Below are positions 1-5,229 of a DNA stretch of 5,229 nucleotides, in pieces. The notes beneath the pieces are model-generated. The model was not told the origin of the DNA, did no database searches, and saw nothing but the letters and a program-made list of their open reading frames with translations. Source of the stretch: an uncultured Helicobacteraceae bacterium (GTDB taxonomy: Bacteria; Campylobacterota; Campylobacteria; Campylobacterales; UBA6016); the NCBI GenBank assembly GCA_937973585.1, contig CALJKN010000028.1:1-5229 (forward strand), read 5' to 3'. The stretch's first letter is position 1, and each line of letters opens with the position of its first letter. Position numbers and translations under genes: made by a program.

Positions 1-812
1 GTATTTCTAACCGCTCTTACCATAGCGGCAAACTCTGACGGGTTTAGGCTAAACCCGCTGTCCGGGCCTCCGAGCGCCCTATCTAGGATAAAATGCTTCT
101 CAATAATCCTCGCCCCAAGAGCCACGGCGGCACATGGAGCCTCAACACTCATCGTATGATCAGACAAACCGACGACAACACCGAAACGGTGTGACATATC
201 GGATATGGTAGATAAATTCATCTCCTCAAGCGGAGCCGGATAACTAGATGTACACTTTAAAAGGGCTACGTTTTCGTTTCCGACCCTTTTGCAAGCCTCC
301 AAAGCCTCATTAACATCGAAAAGCTCGGCAATTCCGGTGGATATAATAATCGGCTTTTGTTTTGAGGCGACATATTCGATAAGCGGGGTATCTGTAATCT
401 CAAAAGAGGCGATTTTGTAAGCCGGAACGTTTAAAGCCTCCAAAAAATCTACAGCACTGTTATCAAAAGGGGATGAAAACGCCTCCATACCGAGAGTGTT
501 TGCAAGGGAAAAAAGCTCCTCGTGCCATTCCCACGGGGTCATCGCCTCGCCGTACAAATCGTGCAGGTTTTTACCGTCCCAAACCGTCCCTTGTTTGATC
601 ATAAAATGTTCAGACCTGACGTTTAACGTGATGGTGTCCGGAGTGTACGTTTGAAGCTTTACCGCATCGGCTCCCGCCTCTTTCATGGCATAGATACTCT
701 CTTTTGCTTTTGTCAAAGAGCCGTTATGGTTTGCCGATAGCTCCGCTATGATAAATGTCTTTTGCTCATTGCCAACATCGGTATTGCCTATCCTAAAGGA
801 GCTTTGGCTCAT
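1..812 (-). CDS. pseI: Pseudaminic acid synthase PseI, N-terminal 270 residues (cut by left edge)
   Basis: PseI condenses 2,4-diacetamido-2,4,6-trideoxy-L-altropyranose with phosphoenolpyruvate to give pseudaminic acid in the cytoplasm. Translation from the ATG at 810-812 is open to the left edge and belongs to the NeuB/PseI TIM-barrel family. Visible motifs are IIAELSANHNG (21-31), VKLQTYTPDT (51-60), TPWEWH (92-97), FSSPFD (112-117), YKIASFEI (132-139), STG (158-160), LLKCTSSYPAP (184-194), GLSDHT (215-220) and IEKHF (237-241). H219 and H240 fit the two metal-binding histidines of NeuB enzymes. The TPWEWH/FSSPFD wording and the pseC, pseF and pseG neighbours favour PseI over sialic or legionaminic acid synthases. 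Family members are about 340-350 residues, so the C-terminal SAF (antifreeze-like) domain lies outside the window. The start overlaps the upstream stop as ATGA (809-812). A GAGGG Shine-Dalgarno lies at 817-821, 4 bases from the ATG. G+C is about 47% by hand count, the highest in the window. Confidence 0.95.
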   Translation of the reverse strand, partial: MSQSSFRIGNTDVGNEQKTFIIAELSANHNGSLTKAKESIYAMKEAGADAVKLQTYTPDTITLNVRSEHFMIKQGTVWDGKNLHDLYGEAMTPWEWHEELFSLANTLGMEAFSSPFDNSAVDFLEALNVPAYKIASFEITDTPLIEYVASKQKPIIISTGIAELFDVNEALEACKRVGNENVALLKCTSSYPAPLEEMNLSTISDMSHRFGVVVGLSDHTMSVEAPCAAVALGARIIEKHFILDRALGGPDSGFSLNPSEFAAMVRAVRN

Positions 813-1477
813 ATAGCCCTCATAACAGACATAAAGTGGGTCACCGGAACTTTCATCAGTTGCACGTCTAAACTCTCTTGTTCGTATTGCTCCAAGGAAT
901 TCAGTTCGGCAATCGGCCCATAAATATTGCCTGCCCTATTAATCGGCAGCACTACCTCTTGTGTAAAAAACGGAGCCGCTAAATTTGCTAGTTCATTTGA
1001 TGCAAAATCAAAATTTTTAAGACTAGGATTATCTGGGTTATAGTGAGACACATGCGTATTTAATGTCAAAAACAACCCACCTTTTTTTGTAAGCTGCCGT
1101 ATATTTCTTAATGCCTCTAAAATTTCTTCCTTGCTATTTAAGAACATAAAAACACCTATGCACATCGTGATATCCCTCTCAAAATCACCACACCAATCAG
1201 CTCTGGGCAACCACCCCTCTACAATATTTAAAGTAGACGGGGAGATTGATCTACCTATCTCTAACTGAACAGGATTTGGGTCAAATCCTTGGCAATTCTC
1301 GGGTTTAAAACCGAAATGAAGCATCTCTCTTAGAAGTAACCCGTTTCCACATCCACAATCAAGAACGGTCATATCTTTTGTTTGACCCAAAAGTTGATAC
1401 GAACCCAAGATATAAAACAATGCCTTAGTGATTCTTTGATAATACATCATATAGTACTGATTCGTATACATTAACAT
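809..1477 (-). CDS. Class I SAM-dependent methyltransferase-like protein (MT1)
   Basis: This 222-residue protein has a Rossmann-type SAM-binding core. Motif I is VLDCGCGNG (38-46), followed by the acidic end of strand 2 in GFDPN (64-68), a WLPRADW segment (89-95), the strand-4 region DITMCIGVFMFL (102-113), and the post-core helix and strand LRNIRQLTKKGGLFLTL (123-139). The C-terminal third, with NRAGNIYGPIAELNSL (180-195), probably shapes the acceptor site but I do not recognise its subfamily. No signal peptide or membrane span is apparent, so it is probably cytoplasmic. The substrate cannot be read from the sequence; lying between a WbqC gene and pseI suggests a sugar, an acyl group on a sugar, or a glycan. 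Of two possible starts, the ATG at 1475-1477 is preferred over the one two codons later because an AAGGA sequence sits 9 bases upstream. It overlaps the WbqC gene by 7 bases and pseI by 4. G+C is about 38%. Confidence 0.85.
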   Translation of the reverse strand: MLMYTNQYYMMYYQRITKALFYILGSYQLLGQTKDMTVLDCGCGNGLLLREMLHFGFKPENCQGFDPNPVQLEIGRSISPSTLNIVEGWLPRADWCGDFERDITMCIGVFMFLNSKEEILEALRNIRQLTKKGGLFLTLNTHVSHYNPDNPSLKNFDFASNELANLAAPFFTQEVVLPINRAGNIYGPIAELNSLEQYEQESLDVQLMKVPVTHFMSVMRAI

Positions 1478-2196
1478 GTGGCTTTATCCTTAGTATTATT
1501 GTTTATGACATCCAAAGCATTTTCAAATCCGACGTTAAAAAGCAAATCGGCTATGCACATATACGGCAAAAAATCGGCTCCAAGCTGGTTGTATTGCGGA
1601 TGGATATACTCTTGATAGGCAAGTTCTATTCCGTTTCTGGAAAATGCCCCGCCGCTAGACTCCGCCTCGATATAATCTTTTGAAGCGGCAGCAGAAAAAT
1701 AGCTATTCGCACCGATTTTTTTACATATAGACACTAACCTCTCATCTTTTTGACCCTCTATTCCAATTAGACTCGAAGACAAAATACACCTTGTATCTAC
1801 CCCTATTGCAACTTTGATTGATTCTATCAAAAGTATAGTAAATTCGGATAGTTTGTCGGTCTTCTCACCGTATATATTCTCTAAAAACGGATAGACGTTC
1901 TCAAAAAATGGTGTTTTTTTATAACTATGATATATAGAAGAGAGATGCTTTTGTCTCCACCCCTGTGATTCATCCATAATCGCATCACAAAGCAATAGCT
2001 CATCTCTTGCGGCACTTTTTTTAATAGGAATATTCAAAAAAAGCTCACCGTTTTGTGTTTTTATCCTATTTCTCACCTGCCAACTTCTCTTAGCAAGCTG
2101 CACATCGTCAAAGTAAACAAACAAATCAACCTTTGACATCATAGAAAAATAGCCCATCCACGGCAAAAAAGTCGGCTGCATAATCGCACAAAGCAT
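1471..2196 (-). CDS. WbqC-family protein
   Basis: This 241-residue protein matches the WbqC-like family, which is found in O-antigen, flagellar-glycan and other surface-sugar loci and for which I know no firmly established reaction. Hallmarks in order are QPTFLPWMGYF (7-17), FDDVQLAKRSWQVRNRIK (29-46), the strand LNIPIKK (54-60), a W80/H84/Y89 helix, KDERLVSICKKIGANSY (150-166), the serine/alanine-rich turn FSAAASKDYI (167-176), and YIHPQYNQLGADFLPYMCIADLLFN (197-221, family pattern Y.HP.Y.Q...F.P..SI.DLLF). Length is normal for the family and the gene is intact. No signal peptide or membrane segment is visible. Only 4 bases separate it from the upstream methyltransferase gene, and a GAGGGG Shine-Dalgarno (2204-2209) lies 7 bases from its ATG, overlapping the upstream stop codon region. 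Position inside a Pse operon suggests a role in modifying or transferring a group onto Pse or the attached glycan; this is inference. G+C is about 38%. Confidence 0.9.
   Translation of the reverse strand: MLCAIMQPTFLPWMGYFSMMSKVDLFVYFDDVQLAKRSWQVRNRIKTQNGELFLNIPIKKSAARDELLLCDAIMDESQGWRQKHLSSIYHSYKKTPFFENVYPFLENIYGEKTDKLSEFTILLIESIKVAIGVDTRCILSSSLIGIEGQKDERLVSICKKIGANSYFSAAASKDYIEAESSGGAFSRNGIELAYQEYIHPQYNQLGADFLPYMCIADLLFNVGFENALDVINNNTKDKATC
1487..1491 (-). promoter_or_regulatory. Shine-Dalgarno deciding the start of MT1
   Basis: AAGGA on the minus strand lies inside the last codons of the WbqC gene, 9 bases upstream of the ATG at 1475-1477 and 15 bases upstream of the next in-frame ATG at 1469-1471. 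Spacing favours the first ATG. The second would overlap the WbqC stop as TAATG, so it remains possible as a reinitiation start and would shorten the protein by only two residues. Confidence 0.6.
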
Positions 2197-2200
2197 CAGC

Positions 2201-2875
2201 CTACCCCTCTATCGTCGCCCAAAACACTACATCGGCATTCGATACCGTCCTGCCGTTTTGCGGATTTTCAAACAAAACATTTAGCGACACATAGTCTTTG
2301 AACGAGAAGAATTCTTTTAGCTTTAAAACTAAGCCTGAGTCTGAGAAAAAGGTATTAACACACCCCGCCTCTCCGGTCTCTTTTTCGGTTAGCATAAACG
2401 AGTTTTTCCCTATTTCGTCCCCTCTTGCATATCTGTAGTCCGACAAAAGCCTAGTTCTAATAAAAAGTTTTCCGTTGTTTTTAAGTAGCCCGTTTTGTTT
2501 TATTGCCCCAAAAAACGTATCTATCTGTGCATTTGTGAGGTAGCAAAGGCTATTTGGAAGGATAATTGCGTCATATGTGCTTGTATCTTTTAGCACAAAC
2601 TCAACCATATCTGAGCAAACAAACGAATAATTTGACGTAAAACCCTCAGCAGTTTTTAGCGCCCCAAAAAAAGAATTTGCCGAGCTAACCGAACCCTCAT
2701 CAAAATCGACTCCCGTCACATCCCAACCAAACTCAAAAAACAACCTAGCATTGTTTCCGTTTGCACATCCAAGCTCCAATACTTTTGCACCGTTTTTATG
2801 TAACCCCTCTTTGAAAAAAAACTTTATGACATATTCATCCGGAAATTTTAACCCATTAATATCGGACAGTCTCAT
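2201..2875 (-). CDS. Class I SAM-dependent methyltransferase-like protein (MT2)
   Basis: This 224-residue protein has a typical SAM-binding fold: motif I KVLELGCANG (31-40), motif II GVDFDE (55-60), the adenine-contacting region SFVCSDM (84-90), and motif IV-like YDAIILPNSLCYL (101-113). A strand FIRTRL (138-143) follows, then a distinctive C-terminal part with SDYRYARGDEIG (145-156), possibly acceptor-specific. It shares only fold-level motifs with the second methyltransferase-like gene downstream, so the pair does not look like a recent duplication. The substrate is unknown; position directly after pseG suggests a nucleotide sugar, Pse or a Pse-linked acyl group. The ATG overlaps the pseG stop as ATGA (2872-2875), and a GAGGG Shine-Dalgarno lies 6 bases upstream (2882-2886). 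G+C is about 40%. Two near-identical FFGA(L/I)K stretches (69-74 and 121-126) and a T8 run (coding strand) at residues 19-21 are internal oddities. Confidence 0.85.
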   Translation of the reverse strand: MRLSDINGLKFPDEYVIKFFFKEGLHKNGAKVLELGCANGNNARLFFEFGWDVTGVDFDEGSVSSANSFFGALKTAEGFTSNYSFVCSDMVEFVLKDTSTYDAIILPNSLCYLTNAQIDTFFGAIKQNGLLKNNGKLFIRTRLLSDYRYARGDEIGKNSFMLTEKETGEAGCVNTFFSDSGLVLKLKEFFSFKDYVSLNVLFENPQNGRTVSNADVVFWATIEG

Positions 2876-3843
2876 TTTTTACCCTCGATAGTTTTTAGTA
2901 TATGCTTGCAAACAGCCGCTGCGCCGTCGGCATTTACCGTATTTTGCCCGATTTTTGATAGTTTTTCCCGCTTGAATTCATCATCCGCTAACCCCTTCAA
3001 TGACTCAATCACCCTACGCTTATCGTAAAAATAAGAGCCGTCTAAAAATCCGATATCGCAAAAACCGTCAATATCCGGAATCTGGTTTTTTACGACCCAA
3101 AATGCAACCGTCGGAATACCGAATGCAGCAAGCTCATACAGAGTTTGCCCTCCGGCACAAATAGCCAAATCGGAGTCCTCAAAAATTTCTTTAAGTCTCA
3201 AAGCACCAGCGGATACTATACACTCAAAACTATCATTTTGCAGACCTAGCAAAGAGTCTTTATCCTTAAAACCGGGGCCGACTATGATGGTTTTGTGCAT
3301 ATTAGAAAAACTATCTATCAAAGCCCTCGATATCTCTACAGCAATCCCCAAAGCGTCGCTACCGCCTAGCGCTATTACGATTTTTTTGGCCTGTTTTTGT
3401 ATTTTTTTTGGCTTTATGACCCCAAAATCTCTTCTCATCAAAAAGTATTCGGAGCCGAGAAGATATATCGTGCCGTTTTGAGGATAATCCCACTTTTCGG
3501 CTCCAATGGTTGAGTTTAGGACAATGTCTGCCGAATACTCAAGCCTTATCTCATCATCGATCGCAACAACTACGCCGGATGAGTTTTTTATTTTTAGATA
3601 TGTGTCCAAATCAGCTTCATAGGAGTCAATAACGGCTATATCGTAGTGTCCAAAGACGCAAAACGCTTTCCAGTCGTCGTATCTATAAGAGTTTGGAGGC
3701 AAAAAACCATCTATCCCGCTGCCGTTTACGACAAAATCAACATGAATGCCGAGTTCTGTCATAGCGGATGCAAAAGAGCTGCACCTGACTATATGCCCTA
3801 GCCCGTATTTGCCGCCCCCTTCCGTATAAAAAACCGCTCTCAA
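2872..3843 (-). CDS. pseG: UDP-2,4-diacetamido-2,4,6-trideoxy-beta-L-altropyranose hydrolase PseG
   Basis: PseG removes UDP from the 2,4-diacetamido sugar before condensation by PseI. It is a cytoplasmic, GT-B-fold hydrolase related to the MurG/GT28 glycosyltransferases. The 323-residue product has the N-terminal glycine loop GGGKYGLGHIVRC (9-21) with H17, which aligns with the proposed catalytic histidine of Campylobacter jejuni PseG. It also has AVIDSYEAD (70-78), the inter-domain strand IVIALGGSDA (155-164) and the nucleotide-binding loop AGGQTLYELAAFGIPTV (230-246). Length is typical for a stand-alone PseG, with no fused acetyltransferase domain. The start is a TTG at 3841-3843: no ATG exists before residue 28, and starting there would remove the glycine loop and H17. 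GGAAGG at 3847-3852 provides the Shine-Dalgarno. The start overlaps the pseF stop as TTGA, so translation is probably coupled. An A8 run (coding strand) at 3402-3409 lies in a lysine-rich linker (about residues 145-154). Confidence 0.94.
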   Translation of the reverse strand: MRAVFYTEGGGKYGLGHIVRCSSFASAMTELGIHVDFVVNGSGIDGFLPPNSYRYDDWKAFCVFGHYDIAVIDSYEADLDTYLKIKNSSGVVVAIDDEIRLEYSADIVLNSTIGAEKWDYPQNGTIYLLGSEYFLMRRDFGVIKPKKIQKQAKKIVIALGGSDALGIAVEISRALIDSFSNMHKTIIVGPGFKDKDSLLGLQNDSFECIVSAGALRLKEIFEDSDLAICAGGQTLYELAAFGIPTVAFWVVKNQIPDIDGFCDIGFLDGSYFYDKRRVIESLKGLADDEFKREKLSKIGQNTVNADGAAAVCKHILKTIEGKK

Positions 3844-4532
3844 ACGCCTTCCAAAAGCGCTTTATACATTGCCTCCGCCCGTATCCAATCCTCGGTGGTG
3901 TCTATGTCCTGAACCAAATATCTAGGAATCTCGACAAAAGAGGATTTTTCGGTAAAAGAGGGTAGTTTTTTGATAAATGAAGATGGTTTCCCGAAATAAA
4001 ATTGCCCCGCATCGTGAAAGGCAATCGGCAAATCTTGACTTCTGGAGTTGTAAAATTCCGGCCAAAACATCTTTACGCCACCCAGAGATGTTTTCCAAAA
4101 AGAGCGAAAAATAGTAGACGGAAAAGTAGTTGCAGCAAAAACAAAATCCCAATCGTTTTTGTAAAAAAGCTTTAGCCCCTCTATCAAAAGCTCCTCTTTA
4201 ACAAAAGGGGCAGTTGCATACAAGCAACAAAGCACGTCCAATTCCGGTTCTATAGCAGAGAGTCTTTTTGCCTCGTATGCCATCACGTCATCCGTAGACG
4301 AGTAGTCATCGGAGAGATTTTTTGGTCTTAGTTCTCCGGCTTCTGCGCCGAAACTTTGCGCTACCTCGGCTATCTCCTCATCGTCGGTTGAGACTATCAC
4401 TTTGCCGAAAAGCCCTGATTTTAAAGCGGCGGTAATCGGATAAGAGATCATCGGCTTGCCGCAAAACTCTTTTATGTTTTTTCTAGGAATCCGCTTTGAG
4501 CCGCCTCTAGCCGGTATTACACAGATGTTCAT
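3840..4532 (-). CDS. pseF: CMP-pseudaminic acid cytidylyltransferase PseF
   Basis: PseF activates pseudaminic acid with CTP to CMP-Pse, the donor used by flagellin or surface-glycan transferases. The 230-residue product has the CMP-sialate-synthetase-type N-terminus MNICVIPARGGSKRIPRKN (1-19), with the CTP-binding P-loop-like PARGGSKRIPRKN. It continues with VIVSTDDEEIA (45-55), LYATAPF (104-110), FHDAGQFYFG (172-181) and the closing DIDTTEDW (209-216), whose aspartates fit metal binding in this family. The ATG at 4530-4532 is chosen over an in-frame TTG 21 bases upstream (4551-4553). The shorter form begins exactly at the conserved strand, the seven extra residues resemble nothing conserved, and the ATG makes an ATGA overlap with the pseC stop as at other junctions here. 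No convincing Shine-Dalgarno precedes it, so reinitiation after pseC is likely. At the 3' end it overlaps pseG by 4 bases. Pse specificity rests on the neighbours as well as the motifs. Confidence 0.94.
   Translation of the reverse strand: MNICVIPARGGSKRIPRKNIKEFCGKPMISYPITAALKSGLFGKVIVSTDDEEIAEVAQSFGAEAGELRPKNLSDDYSSTDDVMAYEAKRLSAIEPELDVLCCLYATAPFVKEELLIEGLKLFYKNDWDFVFAATTFPSTIFRSFWKTSLGGVKMFWPEFYNSRSQDLPIAFHDAGQFYFGKPSSFIKKLPSFTEKSSFVEIPRYLVQDIDTTEDWIRAEAMYKALLEGV
3841..3852 (-). promoter_or_regulatory. TTG start and Shine-Dalgarno of pseG within the pseF 3' end
   Basis: On the minus strand, GGAAGG (3847-3852) is followed after three bases by the TTG start codon (3841-3843), which overlaps the pseF TGA stop. 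The Shine-Dalgarno codes for the penultimate residues of PseF. A weak start codon in a 4-base overlap suggests that PseG is made mainly by ribosomes that have just finished PseF, fixing the ratio of the two enzymes. Confidence 0.65.
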
Positions 4533-5229
4533 TTCAACGCACCGAACAGGCAAGAGAGCACATAATCTTGCAAATCATCGGTCAAATCCGGATAAATAGG
4601 GAGCGAAATACATCTTCTGTAGTACTCAAGCGCCTTTGGGGTATCGTACGGGTCATATCCTAGCCCTCTATAGTACGGTTGCATATTTATAGGTATATAG
4701 TGAACCTGCGGGAATATTTTTTTACCGTTTAGTCTGCCAAAAAGCTCTTTTCTGCTTACCCCTGCGGCCTCGTAGTCTATCATCGCCACATACAGATGGT
4801 ATGCGCTATCAAAGTCAAACCTATAAAGCGGAGAAATTAGCGGGTGTTCTTTTAGCTTTTGATCATACGTTGCCGCTATCTCTTTTCGTCTATTTATAAA
4901 TTTATCCAGCTTTGACAGTTGCGAAATCCCAAGGGCACACTGAAAATCGGTAATTCTATAGTTAAAGCCCAAATCGCTCATCTCATAATACCAAGGGTTC
5001 GGCAATCCATCTTCGCCAAAAGCCTCGTCGGCCAACACAAATTCGGACGGTTCTCTGGTTATCCCATGCCCCCTCAGGAGTTTTGAGCGTTTATAAATCT
5101 CTTCGTCGTTTGTAAGTATCGCCCCGCCCTCTCCAGTCGTTATGTGCTTTACCGGATGAAACGACAAAGTAGCAAGGTCGGAGCCTTTGGCTAAATGGGT
5201 GGAACCTAGCGAATGAGCCGCATCTTCTA
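4529..5229 (-). CDS. pseC: UDP-4-amino-4,6-dideoxy-N-acetyl-beta-L-altrosamine transaminase PseC, C-terminal 232 residues (cut by right edge)
   Basis: PseC is a PLP-dependent sugar aminotransferase of the DegT/DnrJ/EryC1 fold. It transfers an amino group from glutamate to the 4-keto sugar produced by PseB. The frame stays open to the right edge, so the gene begins outside. Family members are about 380 residues, meaning roughly the first 150 are missing. Counting from the first whole codon (5225-5227), the visible part opens with EDAAHSLGS (1-9), whose aspartate contacts the PLP ring nitrogen. Then come SFHPVKHITTGEGG (22-35) with the PLP lysine at 27 (codon 5147-5149), LGFNYRITDFQCALG (86-100), VHYIPINMQPYYRGLGY (185-201) and SLPIYPDLTDD (208-218). 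This wording is characteristic of PseC rather than general sugar aminotransferases. A TTG at 5165-5167 is internal and not a start. The stop overlaps pseF as ATGA. PseB is expected further upstream. Confidence 0.94.
   Translation of the reverse strand, partial: EDAAHSLGSTHLAKGSDLATLSFHPVKHITTGEGGAILTNDEEIYKRSKLLRGHGITREPSEFVLADEAFGEDGLPNPWYYEMSDLGFNYRITDFQCALGISQLSKLDKFINRRKEIAATYDQKLKEHPLISPLYRFDFDSAYHLYVAMIDYEAAGVSRKELFGRLNGKKIFPQVHYIPINMQPYYRGLGYDPYDTPKALEYYRRCISLPIYPDLTDDLQDYVLSCLFGALK

Noticed and set aside
1..812. Sialic acid (NeuB) or legionaminic acid (LegI) synthase instead of PseI
   Set aside because: The motif wording and the adjoining PseC, PseF and PseG genes indicate the pseudaminic acid pathway.
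3380..3410. T-rich stretch that could be read as a terminator on the plus strand
   Set aside because: It lies within pseG coding sequence (lysine-rich linker), I see no stable stem before it, and no plus-strand gene ends there.
3284..3481. Plus-strand open frame of 65 codons
   Set aside because: It lies entirely antisense to the well-supported pseG, resembles no known family, and has no convincing ribosome binding site context.
3922..4152. Minus-strand 76-codon open frame
   Set aside because: It is a shifted-frame shadow inside pseF, whose own frame carries all the conserved motifs.
4533..4553. Seven-residue N-terminal extension of PseF from a TTG at 4551-4553
   Set aside because: The extension has no Shine-Dalgarno, lengthens the overlap with pseC to 25 bases and precedes the usual family N-terminus (MNICVIPARGG). 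The ATG at 4530-4532 fits better.
4529..5167. PseC starting at the TTG of 5165-5167
   Set aside because: That codon is an internal leucine just before the PLP-lysine motif SFHPVKH. The frame continues upstream through EDAAHSLGS to the window edge.
1..5229. Promoters, riboswitches, tRNA or rRNA genes, CRISPR repeats, insertion sequences, attachment sites
   Set aside because: The window is continuously coding on the minus strand with only 4 non-coding bases (2197-2200), and no repeat arrays or transposase-like frames are visible.

Overview
The window is a single dense minus-strand operon segment. It runs right to left from a truncated pseC to a truncated pseI, with four complete CDS typed outright and a fifth (pseF) whose start is re-chosen here. 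Essentially every base is coding: five of the six gene junctions overlap by 4 to 7 bases and the sixth leaves 4 bases between genes. No promoter, terminator, RNA gene, mobile element or CRISPR array is visible, so the promoter is expected beyond the right edge.

The recognisable pathway is CMP-pseudaminic acid biosynthesis (Pse, the nine-carbon nonulosonate used to glycosylate flagellin and sometimes surface polysaccharide). In transcription order the genes are pseC (aminotransferase, C-terminal part), pseF (cytidylyltransferase), pseG (UDP-sugar hydrolase), a class I SAM-methyltransferase-like gene, a WbqC-family gene, a second and different SAM-methyltransferase-like gene, and pseI (Pse synthase, N-terminal 270 residues). 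The order pseC-F-G...I, moderate G+C, mixed AGA/AGG and CGN arginine codons and extreme gene packing suggest a member of Campylobacterota (Campylobacter, Sulfurimonas, Sulfurospirillum or relatives). This is inferred from protein style and gene order, not proven.

The Pse enzymes work in sequence. PseC aminates the UDP-4-keto sugar, an N-acetyltransferase (PseH) acetylates the new amine, PseG removes UDP, PseI condenses the free sugar with phosphoenolpyruvate, and PseF activates the product with CTP. PseH is not in this window. The place between pseG and pseI, where pseH commonly lies, is occupied by the methyltransferase / WbqC / methyltransferase module. By hand count this module is more A+T-rich (about 40, 38 and 38% G+C in the three genes) than the pseI fragment (47%) and slightly more so than pseG (about 42% over 600 bases counted). 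The most interesting reading is that the module makes or attaches a non-standard decoration on Pse or on the glycan built from it. That is a hypothesis from gene context only.
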